From NCBI GenBank assembly GCA_007922305.1, contig ML677385.1:10984470-11048469 (forward strand): a stretch of DNA of 64,000 nucleotides, given 5' to 3'. The notes beneath the pieces are model-generated. The model was not told the origin of the DNA. It worked only from the letters and a program-made list of their open reading frames with translations, and searched no databases. Numbering within the stretch: the stretch's first letter is position 1; every line of letters starts with the position of its first letter. Origin of the DNA: Dermatemys mawii (Eukaryota > Chordata > Testudines > Dermatemydidae). This document shows, one piece after another, positions 33,850-46,631 of this stretch. A program made the translations under genes and the position numbers.

Positions 33850-34560
33850 AGCAGTCGTTAAAGTGCCTTTATTCTCCCCTTCTTCAGATCAGAAAATAAT
33901 TACCTAGTTAGGTCTTCCAGTAAGGAATCTTTTTAATCTTTTTTAAAATAGATAAAGAGTAGATCCTCAAAGATTCATAAGATATTTATTTGTACAATTA
34001 AATTCTTCTCTCTGTGGGAAAAAATGATAAGCTTATGCAATATAGTAAACCATTCTCTGATTGGAAAAAAAAAGGGAAAGCCAAATGGCTTGCTTTTCAA
34101 ATAAAAAAAATTGATAAATAATAACTCCAAAACTGATTCAATAAGAGAAACTACAGGAAGACTAAAAGATATTGTAGCTGAATTTGAAATTTACTGTAAA
34201 ACTCTTTATTCCTATAAACAGTTAAAAAAACATTGAAGAATTATTAGACAAGGCACTCAGGTACCAATTAGATAATTAGATAATCCTATACCTAGAAAGG
34301 AAGTTCCAAGGGTAATTCATTTACAGTCTCGTAATGAAGCTCCTAGATCAAATGGTTTTTCTATTGACTTGTTTTTTTAAAAAAAAAATAGTAGGTATTT
34401 TTGGTACCTGTTTTCATCCAAATATTTAATTATGGTTTACATTGAGGTTGGCTCCTCAATACTTCAGGATATTCTACCCTATTACTAATATAGGAAAAAT
34501 TCTAAGGATAGAGAAAACTGTGGTGTGTAGTCCTATTTCTCTCCCGAGAGAGAGTGCCGA
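33850..34560 (+). mobile_element. L1-clade LINE ORF2 relic
   Basis: Broken plus-strand frames read KLINNNSKTDSIRETTGRLK, IVAEFEIYCKTLYS and then SRNEAPRSNGFSIDLF. This order mirrors L1/Tx1 ORF2 between the endonuclease and reverse transcriptase (YY..LY followed by a K.PG.DGF..E-type block). Stops are frequent. Classification is by remembered motif order only. Confidence 0.5.
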
Positions 34561-34599
34561 ACCTGGAAATAACGACTAGCCTATATCGGAAATTCATAC

Positions 34600-36395
34600 A
34601 ACACATTTTTGGATATGTGGATCATTTTCATTTTGAATGCTGTAAATACTATTGAGTTAAGAAGCTATCTTTGCAGAAGTTAATTTGTTGGCAATATGGC
34701 CAAGATTTGAAAGAATGACAAGTGTCTTTGTCAAATTTTGGGTACCCAACTTTTGAGGTACCTTGACAGGGTCTGATTTTCAGAAAGTACTATGATTTTA
34801 CTTTCTGAAAATCACTGGTCGCTTTTGAAAATATTGGTCAATGTTTACTGTGCTCAGAAACACACTTATTTATCTCTTATATTATTTGTCTATGATGGCC
34901 TGTATGACTGTGAGTTTATTTCAAGCTAACTTCTTGTGTTTTATGAATGACTGAAAATGACGTAGCTATACTACCATTCTGTGACCTTTATTAAAACAAA
35001 CCAACAAAATAAAACTATTATTTTCCCATATACCTTTCTATAACTGTCTTTGTAGTATGTTATCCAGTTATCTGATACTTTAAAAGTACTTTTAATAGTA
35101 AAAGGGGAACAAAGTGGAAGAAACTACCTGTGAGGGATTTACTTTTGGTCAAGTCTCATATCTCCCAAGATAAAAAGGAATTAACTGACGAATCCTGCAT
35201 TGCAATTGCCTTACTTCAACTTGAGTGGGAGGGTTTTGTAATACCTAGTAAGGTACATTCACGCACTCTTATGGTTTTAGCTCAGTACAGCATAGAGCTT
35301 TCTTAGCACGTTCTGAATAATCTCAATCGTGTCACATTTCATATGAGATTTATCAGAAATGCTAGAGGCTTATGCTCAAAACTATTCACAGACTGACCAT
35401 TTATTCAACGAAGCTATTTAATCTCTATTCAGAAGAAATGTTCCAATTTCAACAGATCCTGATGAGGCCATCTGGAGGCAGAACTGACTGGACAAATAAG
35501 TGAAGTCTACTTTCTTTTACTGCTCCCAACAGAGCACTAACTAAAATGTTCTTTTAAATAAAAGCATCTGGAGCTATTTATCACAAACAGTTTAACAATG
35601 CTACTGCCTATTGAAGTAAAATACTGAAGGGAATTGACTAAAAGCTGTTGTAAAGCAATACCATAGGGAAAGCTTAATTATTGAGCTTTTTGCTTCTTCG
35701 TATTTCTCTAAATATTGAACATTCAGGTAAACACCTATTGATGATGATAATACAAGATGTAATGGAAAAGATGGAGAACACAACATAGGGAAATAAAGTA
35801 AGCAATACAAGGAAGTGGAAGGAGAGTGAAAAGAAACTGATACTGAAACCAGCACAGAACAAGATACACTACAATCTAGTCAATTTGTATATTCTTGTAT
35901 AGATAACCATCCATTTATTTCAGATCAATCTGTATATTATTTTATAAATAAGTTTCACATAAACACACATTAAAAATACAAAAAATAAATTATCAGTTGT
36001 GTCTGCAAACTAATAAAGGAAAAAGAATTGCAGGTGCCAGTTATTTAATCTAGCCCAAACCACTCCAAAAAGGAATGGTGCTGGTTGTGTGTGTGTTTGT
36101 TTTAGGTTTTGCTAAAATAAACTAAAAACAAATTTAAATGCATGTCTTGGTGATTGCCTGTGTGTGTGTTTATGGGTTTAAAATAAGTTAGATACCACTA
36201 TGGAAAAATTGTGTCAAAATCCCCTGCCTTGAGAACCGGGTGAGAGCTCGTATATACTTAGTTATATTTTCTCTGTCCATATTTTTAAAAAATTATCCTG
36301 CTTCCATGGAATGTAAGTTGTAGACATCGTGATGCTGGTAAACAGCGCCAACTCTTTACAAGACTTTCAGCCCCAGCCAACCACTGGCAAATTTA
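34600..36395. other. AT-rich non-coding DNA
   Basis: No convincing gene. The stretch may continue the L1-like relic to about 35.3 kb, but I cannot show it. Confidence 0.35.
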
Positions 36396-36396
36396 T

Positions 36397-37367
36397 TGTT
36401 GGAAACCAGTTCCGCTCACCCATGTGTTAATATGGCTGAGATGAGTATTGGACTTATAACCACATGTTTAGACTTTATGAAATGCCTGAAAGCTGCTTCA
36501 TGTATTAATCCTACTTATGATGTCTGTATCCCATGCTATAAGGTAATACTTAAGAATTTGCTATATAGCTGTAAAATGTTTGTTTTAAACTATGTAGCTC
36601 ACCAAACAAGAATCAACTTTACCTAGTGCAAAATGCTAAATCCCTATGAAAGGCATTACCTTTTGCCCACCAGGAAGGCTATCAAAATTAAATGGGCCAT
36701 TGTGGGACATCACAATACATTGAGGAGGCTACATGCAAAAGGGCTTGTCCCCTCAACTTGAATTCTGAAAAAAGGAAATAAAGATAGAAGACAATAAAAG
36801 TTTTGATCTCTTTGCTCTCACAGAAACAGAAGCAGAGATCCCAAGGGTCAAGCTGGGTCAGCCCTAAAACACACTGTGTGCTGACAGATAACTACAACTC
36901 TGTCACCTTGTGGCACCATAGACCATAACTCATTTATGTATATAAGTTAGCCTGCTTTAACCTGTAAATATTTCTCTAATTTCTTTTTCCCATTAATACA
37001 GTCTTAGTTTGGATGCTATAGGATTGACTACAAGCATCGTCTTTGGTGTGAGATCTAAGGTACTGATTGACCTGTGGTAAGTGACTGGTTTCTTGGGATG
37101 TGAATATTTTGTGATTTTATGTGTACAGCAACCAATTATCACTAAGTCCAGCTTGCTTGGGTAGTAAGATAGACTGGAATGCTCAAGGGGACTGTCTGTG
37201 ACTCCATGGTAAGTTTTTCATAGTGCTTTAGGAGGTCACATTTGATACTGGGTTGGTGAAATCTAATTATAGAACATACAACCAGTTTGGAGTCTCTGCC
37301 CTGCTTCTTGATAGTCTGTCCTGAGGTTCACACTCACAGTCATGAGCCACTCCAGACAGCATGACAC
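36397..37367 (+). repeat. Possible LTR-type interspersed repeat
   Basis: Begins around TGTTGGAAACCAGTTCCGC and ends around CCAGACAGCATGACACA. The middle (GATTGACTACAAGCATCG, CTAAGTCCAGCTTGCTTGG, GGGGACTGTCTGTGACTCC) matches a repeat I remember as frequent in turtles. No coding region, no primer site and no clear target duplication were found. The LTR label is tentative. Confidence 0.35.
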
Positions 37368-38055
37368 ACACATCACAAGTGTTTTCTCAATTCATTATTA
37401 TAGGGGGGGTATTATGAAAATATAATTTATATAATATATATGTGATAACACACACAGACAGTACGAGCATTTTCTCTCTTTAAAGTCATGCATAAGAGGA
37501 AAACTGATGCAGTAGTTACATCTGGGGACACAGCTCTCAAGTTCCTGTGGCCACAATGATAAGAACAGATCCTGATGAGTCTGAAGTTAAATAAAATCCT
37601 TTAGGATCTTTGTGAATATACCAACTACATATATTTTATCATTTTGGTTACAAACACATTAGCCCCCTACAGAGCCAAATAAAATAATTAAGAGGAAGTG
37701 AGTGACTGGTATTACATTAACAATTGAGGAAAGATGGGCAAATGGGGTGAACTGGGTTTTAAACATCATTAACCAAATTTTTACAAAAACTAATCTGCAT
37801 ACCTACTGTGCTGCAGCTCTTCTATATCCTCTCACCTTTTGTATTTGCTCACTCTCTTTTAATGCTTATAAGAGGTATTGACAATCCTGTATTAACTTTT
37901 TATTTAAAGCCCGACATTTGCTTTCTAACAACAAATATATAATTTATATCACAAATTATTAAAAGGTATAATTATTTATACCTTGTTTTTTTCTTTCCAA
38001 TTACACATGTGGCAAACCTTTTTACTGTGTTTGTAGTAAACATTTGGATTTATAA
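37368..38055. other. AT-rich non-coding DNA
   Basis: Nothing recognised. Confidence 0.4.
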
Positions 38056-38059
38056 ACAT

Positions 38060-38850
38060 CCTATTTTCCTTAACAGGTCTCTTTGCAAGTCTTTTAAAAC
38101 ACTTCTTTTTTTATATTTTAGCTTTTCTCATGATTTTACTTGCAGTTTGTTTTCATTTCTAGGGGTGCTAGTACTTATCAGTCATTCGTTTAGGGGTTCT
38201 GGGCCATATGTCAAAACTTTTTGGTTTCCCTCTGTAGAGGAGGACGACCTTGGTGAGGTCATATGGGTCTGGACTAGGGCCCTCTCTCACTGGAATGTTT
38301 TTGGTTAATACTTAGATTCTGACAGACTTTTTTAAAAAAACAAATACCCATTTTTTTCCTTTAGCCATTCTCTCTGCACATATTTTTAACTCCCCTGCCC
38401 CTTTACATTTTAGCTTTTTCATTCTTTTAGTTGTTTCCTTATCATTTCTAGGGGTGGTGCTACACATCAACCATTTCTAGGGGTGGTGCTACACATCAAC
38501 CATTGGGTCTGGGCCACACACCTAATGCTGTTGATTTCCTGCCCAAAGTGAAGAGGACCTTGGGGATCTCACAGAGCTTTCGATCACAACCCTCTCCAAT
38601 GAAAACAATCTGGAGCATTTTTTAGTTATTTACAAGGATACACCTTTTCCTTTATAGGTCTCTTTGCCCACAGTTGCTTTACATTTTTGCTTTTATTTGT
38701 ACATTTAGCTGTGTTTCTTTATCACTTAGAGGGATGGGGCCATAAGGGTTTTGGACCATACCTTAAATTCTATCATTTTTCCTCTCTAGGTAAGATGGGA
38801 CTTCTGGTGTGACACAAGAGTTAAGACTCTGGAAAGATAATGATTTAAGT
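38060..38850 (+). repeat. Degenerate tandem repeat, about 290-bp unit, 3 copies
   Basis: Units start near 38071, 38363 and 38650. Each shows in order: a GGTCTCTTTGC-like start, a TTTACATTTTAGCTTTT-like T-rich block, CATTTCTAGGGGTGGTGCT or variant, a CTGGGCCATA-like block, a GAGGACCTTGGGG-like block and ACCCTCTCC...GGAA. A 29-base perfect direct duplication sits inside unit 2 (38443-38471 and 38472-38500). A partial fourth unit may follow to about 38940. Confidence 0.75.
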
Positions 38851-38939
38851 CCTATCATCATGTGTTGTGACAATATAACTTCCTATGACATCAAGGTAAA
38901 GCAGGACTTCCAGTGATATCGTCATCGTTAAATCATCCA

Positions 38940-40020
38940 TCAATCTCTTTGACATAGGGGCAATCTACTGCTCTGGTGACTCTGTGTATATTTTACCTTG
39001 GTTCCTCAGGCTACTGTGTTTGAGTAAATTATTCAATCTGGAATTAATATATATATTTTGAAAAATTCTCAGAAAAAAATCACAAACTGCATAAGATTTT
39101 TAGTCAATAAGGAAAAGAGAAACCTGGATTTGGTCAGCATCCTTAGGTGTTTTTTGCTGGATCTGCAATACATTTATACCAGAATCCTGAATGAAAGTGA
39201 TAATGGTGTCCCAGTTTTAGTTGCTAAGACTTCTAACCAGGCACGTTCATATCCTTTTTATAGTTTTATATTAGAAGACATGAATGGGAGTAGGTTAGTA
39301 ATTAGCTGAATAAAAGTTTAAAAATATAATTTATTTAACTGGGTCTGTCTGTATATTGGGAGTGAGAGAGGACCTTTATTTTTCAGAAACCATGAAACAC
39401 TGCAGTTGTAAGCTCTCTAATGGTTAGACTGAAGCAGAGAAATTGAATTAGCAATTGAAAAAGCTCTTCCTTACATACAAGTGGCACAGGATAAACATAG
39501 TAGGTGAGTTTGACCTTTAATAATGAATATTTGGAGCTGTACTTTCTAATAAGAACATAAAGCCTTTTTCTTTTTCAGGGTTTTCCTATCTAGCCTAGTA
39601 ACGACATGCAGTTCCCTTTCACAGAAGACTTAAAAATCAATACAGTGTTACAGAATTGTTTTGGTACCTTTCCCGTTATTGATTAGACTCCTTTTAGCAT
39701 TTAAATTGCTGAAATATTTATTACTTTTCAAACTTGTTCCTATAGTATGCTTCTCCAGTTTTCAAGCCTGTCTTTACATTTATTAATATACCAACTTATC
39801 CAAAAGATAAGTTATTTCTGAGCTGTGGTGTATATACCAATATTTTTCTTAGATAATTCTGATCTTTCCTCTCATCCACTGTATTAAGATCGTTCTTGAG
39901 AGAGATGAATTGTCTTCAAGTGCAAAGTATATTCACATACAGACCTATTAAAATATAAAATAAATTGCTGAACAAGATCAGCATATTTGGCATCTTCATT
40001 CTACAAAGTGCTGGACATTC
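38940..40020. other. AT-rich non-coding DNA
   Basis: A 83-codon plus-strand open frame (39058-39309) has no recognisable domain. Nothing else seen. Confidence 0.35.
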
Positions 40021-40200
40021 TGGGCCCAATCCTGCAGAACATTTCAGCATGTGATTAACTTTAAGCAGTGAACACTCGCAAATACGGATCTGTTCAGGAA
40101 AGTACTTAAGGATGTGCTTATTTCCCATAGAAATCAATAAAGTTAAACATACGATTAAATGCTTTTCCTGAATAGAGATGATTTCCTGGATCATAGCCAG
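40021..40200. repeat. Palindromic-ended MITE
   Basis: GGGCCCAATCCTGCAG at left and TTTCCTGGATCATAGCC at right are degraded inverted ends. The interior contains CCCATAGAAATCAATAAAGT, resembling the CCATTGACTTCAATGG core of this class. Confidence 0.55.
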
Positions 40201-41033
40201 CATCTAGCTCCTAAAAGGATTGAACCTTAGTTTTCTTAATTCATCTATGTTGAAAATATGGGCCATAATTTCAGAAGAATTCCAGTTGCTTTGACAGACC
40301 AGGTACATCATTTAAAGGAAATCATTTCACAGTTTGTTCTTGTGGCAGATTACCACAATTGTTTGTTCTCTGCAGAAGTTCTCATGAGAAAAATGAAAAT
40401 GTGTTTGGGTTCCTAAAAGAAGATATGTATATGTGGCCAGAATCTAAAGACACAGTCTATCTCTTACAAAAAATCAATAGCCAGCATTAACATGTAGAAA
40501 AACACCAGCAATGGTATGATGCATTGTAGCAGGATCAATGGATGTCATCACAGATTAATAAAATACCTTGTAATTCATAGACATTAATTAAGCTCATTTA
40601 TGCTTAAAGTATAAGAAAAGTATTTAGTAGTTATTCCTTTTGCCACTGTTCTATGGAAGCTGAGAAGGCTGTAAGCTAGTAAACTATCCTCCTCTGTGTA
40701 GTTTCTTCTAAATAAGATATAAAATCAAGGTGCTGTCCACTCACAGTTGGTAAAGATTTCCTATGACTGTCTACTCTACTCTAATTCTTTGTGCTGCGAC
40801 CTTTAAATATTTGTGCAACATCCTTCCAATGAAGGCTGTAATGTCCTCAGTGCAGGGACAATATCTCTGTGTATGTAAGTCCATCTGTGGGGCTATGTAC
40901 ATTTATAATAAAAAATACATTTTTATAAGAGCATTACCTGTTGTGTCCTAGTCATGTTCCAATTTGTTTAGTTATATCCTAAATACCCCATGCAATTTCA
41001 ACTTTACATTTTACTCTAAACTCTCCTTTGTAA
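40201..41033. other. Non-coding DNA, nothing recognised
   Basis: AT-rich, no gene. Confidence 0.4.
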
Positions 41034-41035
41034 TA

Positions 41036-41337
41036 CAGTAGACTCTCAATTATCCAGGATTGAGTTAACCAGGATGTGGATTAACCAGGATGTCAAAAAA
41101 AAAATACATGTAACTCACAGGGCCAGCTCTGGCTTTGTTGCCGCCCCAAGCACAAAACAACCCCAAACCACCAGGGCGCAGGGCAGCCAGTGAACCAACA
41201 CCCCCTCGCCCCGGCACAGGATGGCTGGTGAACCAACCTCCCCCTTCCCCATATTTCCTATGGATGGTGATTATCTGGGATTTTATTAACCAGGATAATT
41301 TTTTTCCCTATCATCCTGGATAATCGAGAGTCTACTC
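41036..41337. mobile_element. Tigger/pogo-like MITE with nested insertion
   Basis: CAGTAGACTCTCAATTATCC at left and GGATAATCGAGAGTCTACTC at right are inverted ends, flanked by TA (41034-41035 and 41338-41339). From about 41119, CAGGGCCAGCTCTGGC...GCCGCCCCAAGCAC resembles the left end of the element family also present at 44320-44458, so a second element is nested. Its right end was not found. Confidence 0.85.
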
Positions 41338-41339
41338 TA

Positions 41340-44032
41340 CTGCTATCTTATTCCACACCAGAGGGTGGCTGCATTTCCATGCAGGAGGAAGTAAGTTGTC
41401 TGTCAAGCACTTCAGTATCTTTCAGAATTGAAGATGGTATGGCTAACTAACTCTGTAAATGTAAGATAATTTCCCATTTTTATCACAGTAAAATTAGGCA
41501 TTAGCAGTACTGTTTGTGTGTCTAAATTCTCCCTCATCTCATTAGCCAAGTACAAGCAGGCAATGAAATAAACACCCTCTGCAGAGTGGGTGATTTTAAA
41601 TTGGGAAAGATTTATTTTTTCTTTAACTGGGACAGCTGAATGGTCCAAACCATTGCCCTATATGAACTGGTAATTTTAAGCTTGTACGTAGTAGAAATAT
41701 GGTGAATTAGCCATTCACCATTGAAAACCAAGGGGAGCTTATTACAGTGTTTGTAGACCTTAGTCAAAAAGAGCAACTCAGGACTCAGCAGGGGAGTGAC
41801 TATCCAAACACCACCCTGGAGAAAGCTCTTGATTTTGTATTCACTAACGCCATAGCAGCCCTCCCTTCCCCACTCGCCAGCTGCCAAATCTTCAATCTCA
41901 TTCCTCACCAGCGAAAAGCCCTTGCTGAAATTCCCTGTAGAGGTCTTTTTCTTTGGGAGGGAAAATAAGCTCCCTTATGACAGCCTGCAGGGAAGTTGTG
42001 AAGTCTCAAAACGTATGTTAGAAAATGCTGGAGTAGTTCCAGCAGTTGCTTAGCAGCTCTTCTGGATCACAGCATCGTCAGTGCTGACAGCTTTGTTCCT
42101 GGTCACTTGTGAGCTCGTCACACTAAGGCCCCAAGATCTCAGAGTGAGGCACAGAACTAAGTGCTATAGACCAGCCATAGTTAATGAACCAAGCATTCAC
42201 ACAGCACTCCCAAAGTCTTGTCCCAGCAAGAGTTGTATTCACCTCTCTGGGAACGTTCTCCTCTTGTGTTGATTCAGCCCTGGTCAAAAATTCAGAGGGG
42301 ATGTCCCCAGGGCAAGGGCATTACACCGACTTTCCTTTTTCTGCATTAAATAAGCTGTTCGATCATTCTCCACCATCCCTCCTCTCCCTTTTTACCTACA
42401 TTGTTTTAGCTCTCTTCCAGGGGTAGGTCTCTGGCAAAATGCTCCTTCTGCTCCAAGGAAGTTCATATCCCTTCTGCCCTAATCCCAGTCCATGTTCTTG
42501 GCAAACATTTTGCAAATCATCTCTTTAAATTCAGTCCAATTCCAACCAAACAATGCTGAGAGAGATACCACAGTCTCCTGTATCTCCTCCTCCTCCTGCA
42601 TGTGATCCCTCTTCCAAAGACCTTACTTTCCAGGAACAGTAGATTTCCTATTAAATCTTCTAATAGGTCCTGGTCCAAAGCCCACAGAAGTTAAACAGAA
42701 AACTCCCATTGACTTCAGTGATTTTGGAGCAAGCCTCTTTTGAACATTTTACTGGAAGAGCTTAGTAAATGCCACTGGCTTATTTGAAATGACTAATCAT
42801 GGCTTAGAATAGCAATAATCTCATCAAAATTGTCTCTTACCAGCAGTTACTTATGTGTTCTGTACTGCTGTTGGGTACTTTACATAAACAGTGCTCATTA
42901 GCTACCCCATGGCTACCAGGAGCTGCTAAAGGGTAATTTTACATTTAAATCACTATGTGAATAAAGAAACCAACTAAACAAAAAGTGTAGCTAGAATCTG
43001 TATTAACCATGGGAAATCATGGTTAATATATAAACTACCACTCATTTTCCATAAATTGTAAATCCCTCAGGTCTGGAGCCTACTGCAATTAACAAATTTA
43101 TCCACACAGTAAAATTTTGCTTTTAGACAAGTTTGCAAATCTCTTGCATGCTTAAAAAAACCCCACACAACAGCCCTTCTTTCCCGTTCTCCTCCTCCAC
43201 CCCCTACCCCAAATATATTAAAGGACCAAAATTGAGAGAATATAATCAATCATGACAAAAAGCAAATTCCAGAAAGCTGCAAATAGCTTTTAAATAAAGA
43301 TGGATATGGGGAGGAAGTGGGTGAAGACAGGCTGAAAGATCATCTGTTTAACACATTACAATTGTAGGGAGAGGTTGCTCCTTTACCACTTTACAGGGGA
43401 ATGTAATGAAAATGTAAATAAGTTTAAAGTACAAGCTTTTAGTCCTCATGTTACTTTGTATCACAAAAAAAAATGTGCATTTACTCCAGAAAAGATGACA
43501 GTAGCACAGTAGCAGACCTCCCTAACAAAAAGCCCTTCCAAAGTCTAGTGAGGGAGAAGAAGGATGCAGCATGATTCAGGCCCTCCAAAATCATAAGCTT
43601 AGCTTTCAGATCATGAGATTTGAAAAAATTAAAGACTTGCCATTCTTATTTGCCTTCTGGTTACGGAGCCTTTTGGATTAACATTTTCAAGCTTTTCTCC
43701 ACAATCATGAGAACTACAAACTCACTTAAGAAGAAGAAGAAAAACAAAAAAAAGGCAAGCACACAATCATTCTCATACAGTCATTTAATGCCAGGAGCTG
43801 AGGCTTTAAGAACATGAAATATTGTGAACACTTGTGTTAAAATCACAAAAAGCGGCACCCCTGACAATGAGCCCGTATAATTGAAATTAATTCTTCCAGA
43901 TAAGAATGATTAGCAAACTGGAGAGATGTCTACCATTTGGAATCACTGATGAGGCCCACAAAACACACTCTTCCCCTTTGCATTGCCTCAGGTGTACCAT
44001 CTTCACTGTGTTTCTCCTCCATGTCCAATTTA
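41340..44032. other. Non-coding DNA with a small MITE
   Basis: A 70-bp palindromic MITE fragment lies at about 42665-42735 (CCTGGTCCAAAGCCCACAGA ... CCCATTGACTTCAGTG). Purine-rich AAGAAGAAGAAAAAC at about 43728-43755. No gene. Confidence 0.4.
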
Positions 44033-44319
44033 GACTCATAGACTTTAAGGTCAGAAGGGACTATTATGATAATTCAGTCTGACTTCCTGCACAATGCAGA
44101 CCACAGAATCTCCCCCACCCACTCTTATAATAAACCCCTAATCTATATCTGAGCTACTGAAGTCCTCAAATCATGATTTAAGGACTTCAAGGTGCAGAGA
44201 ATCCTCCAGCAAGTGAACTGTGCCATATGCTGCAGAGGAAGGCGAAAACCCCCAAGGGCCTCTGCCAATCTGTTCTGGGAAAAAATTCCTTCCTGACCCC
44301 AAATATGGTGATCCGCTAA

Positions 44320-44458
44320 CAGGGTTGGCTCCAGGCACCAGCAGAGGAAGCAAGTGCCTGGAGTGGCACATGCTAAGGGGCGGCATTCCAAGCGGGTGTG
44401 GGTGTTTTTTGCTTGGTTTTTTTTGCTTGGGGCGGCAAAAAAGGTAGCGCTGGTCCTG
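44320..44458. mobile_element. hAT-like MITE nested in CR1
   Basis: Starts CAGGGTTGGCTCCAGGCACC and ends GCGCTGGTCCTG. The flanks TCCGCTAA (44312-44319) and TCAGCTAA (44459-44466) match at 7 of 8 and are continuous CR1 3' sequence (GCTAAACCCTGAGCATATGG) after removal. Confidence 0.88.
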
Positions 44459-44697
44459 TCAGCTAAACCCTGAGCATATGGGCAAGACCCACCAGCCAGA
44501 TAGGAAAGAATTCTCTGTAGTAACTCACATCCCATCTAACATCCCGTCACAGGCCATTGGGCATATTTACCATTAATAAGCAAAGATTAATTGCCAAAAT
44601 TAGGCTCCCCCACCAAGCTTAATCTTGAAGCCAGATAGGTCTTTTGCTCCTACTGCTTCCCTTGGAAGGCTATTCCAGAACTTCACTCCTCTTATGG

Positions 44698-45304
44698 TTA
44701 GAAACCTTCATCTAATTTCAAGTCTAATCTTCCTAATGGCCAGTTTATATCCATTTGTTCTTGTGTCCACATTGGTAGATCCACAAGTTCTTCAGTCCAA
44801 TCTACTTCCGTAACTAATTTCCTTAATTTTTTAAAGTTAGCCCTTTTGATATCAAAAACCCTAGTCACAGATCTATTTTTGTTTATCCTTCCATTCAGTT
44901 TGAACTGAATAAGCTCATGATCACGCAAACCAAGATTGTCCCCTAAAACTATTTTTTCATATGAGATCCTACCCACTCTAAACCAAATCTAAAACTGCAT
45001 CCCCTCTTGTTGGTTCACAAACTGTTTGATGAAGGAATCCATCAGCTATCACATCTAGGAAAATCTGAGCCCTATTATTATTACTAGCACTTGTCCGCCA
45101 GTTTATATCTGGAAAGTTAGTGTCTCCCATGATCACACAATTCCCATTAGTATTTACTTCATTAAACATATTAAAGAGGTCTCTATCCATATCCAAATCA
45201 GATCCCGGTGGTCTGTAGCAAATCCCAAGCTCTATCCCAGGGAAGACTCTAGTAGTTTTCTTCCCCAATGTGATTTCTGCCCAGTCAGCCTCTGTCTTAT
45301 CCAT
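44698..45304 (-). pseudogene. CR1 ORF2 endonuclease remnant
   Basis: Two open pieces. 45304-44978 holds ELGICYRPPGSDLDMD, VIMGDTNFPDINWR (Asp/Asn catalytic block of the APE-type endonuclease) and HQTVCEPTRGDAVLDLV. 44976-44698 holds LGLRDHELIQFKLNGRI (the S/RDH block, His present) and KRANFKKLRKLV. A stop separates them. Past 44.77 kb the frame enters what is normally 3' sequence, so the RT is missing. Confidence 0.88.
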
Positions 45305-45412
45305 TCCATCACTTCTTATTTCTTTACAGTCTACCTCAATGCTACTCCACCACCTTTACCTTTATTTCTATCTTTCCTAAACAACACATATCCTTAAAAT
45401 ATCTGATTTCAC

Positions 45413-45685
45413 TTACTGCACCAGTAGCTCTAGTTCCTCCATTTTGTTACCTAGGCTCCTTGCACTGGTGTACAAACATCTTAATTTTTGCTGTTTGGCC
45501 TTGCTCACTTTCTTTACCTGATTAGGCATGAACCTTCTACCGCCAGTATGACCTATCAGACTGGTAGCTACCCTACCCTTCCTCCTTATGTGCATTCTCT
45601 TTCCCACAGCTATATCCTTTCTTACTTTGTTTTCTTCCCTCTCAGTGTTAAAATCTGGCATGGAGATTACCTGGACATCTCCCAA
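45413..45685 (-). pseudogene. CR1 ORF2 N-terminal remnant
   Basis: Open piece ending LRCLYTSARSLGNKMEELEL, the typical beginning of the CR1 ORF2 endonuclease (TNARSL block, with S for N). The next piece (45304) is in another frame. Confidence 0.82.
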
Positions 45686-45706
45686 CCATCTCCCCAGATT
45701 CCTAGT

Positions 45707-46125
45707 TTAAAGTTCTTTAATCAGTTGTGCCGGCCTCCATCCTAGAAGTCTATTTCCCTCCCTACTCAGGTGAAGTCCATTGCAAAAGAACAGTCCTCTG
45801 TCCATCAATGCCTCCCAACGGTCATACATCCCAAAGCCCTCCTTATAGCACCAATACCTGAGCATCTTTTGATCATCATAATCTCGTGTCACCCTTGTTG
45901 CCCTTCTCTAGGAACAGGCAGAATTCCACTGAAGATCACCTGAGCCTCAATTTCCTTAAGCGTCTTTCCCAGCCTGGCATAGTCTCCCTTGATAGGATCC
46001 AGCGAGAATCTAGCTGTATCATTTGTTCCCATGTGAAGGACAATCAGCTGATTCTTTCCCACTCCCGTTAGGATCTTCAGCCTCAGGTCCACATCCCATA
46101 TCTTAGCACTCGGCAGACAACACAC
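45707..46125 (-). pseudogene. CR1 ORF1 esterase remnant
   Basis: 46125-45889 contains NQLIVLHMGTNDTARFS, with the GxND block of SGNH esterases. 45892-45707 contains CNGLHLSREGNRLLGW, the position of the catalytic DxxH, where Asp is Asn in this copy. Frames are broken between pieces. CR1 ORF1 esterase domains are known from vertebrate CR1 elements. Confidence 0.8.
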
Positions 46126-46631
46126 CCTTTTGTTCTCTGGATCAGCTCTGGTTACAGGACTGTCTATTCTTCTCAGTTAAGAGTCCTCAGTCACATAGAC
46201 CTGCCTTGTCCTGGTGATGGTGCGATTCTCCGGTCTATCCCCTGCTCCCTTTGTCTGCAAGTCCTCTCGATTCCTATTCTTCCTTACAATTCTCTACAAC
46301 CCATCCTTTTTCCTTGTGGGGTTCATATTTGGTGTTATCTCCATTGACTCTTCTCCTTTACCTATAGGACTTCTTCCTTGCCCTCCCACCTACAGTGACC
46401 ACCTGCTGAAAACCTTCATTTTCCAACTCCATAAACCTTTCCTGAGCTCTCTTTCTCCTTCACTAGCCCATCTTTTCCTCTACCTTGTTCTCTTAGTCAC
46501 GTTTCCATTGTCCATTTTTGTCACCCAGCAGTCTCGCCTCACAGTGCTTTGGGCTTGTTTCCATCTGGAAGTCTGAGATTTTCTCTTCAGCCTCCTCATG
46601 TCTTTGCTCCTTCATCTGCTTGAACCCCCTT

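Noticed and set aside
38060..38850. Regularly spaced repeats considered as a CRISPR-like array
   Set aside because: Units of about 290 bp are diverged, without short identical repeats and unique spacers, in a vertebrate genome.
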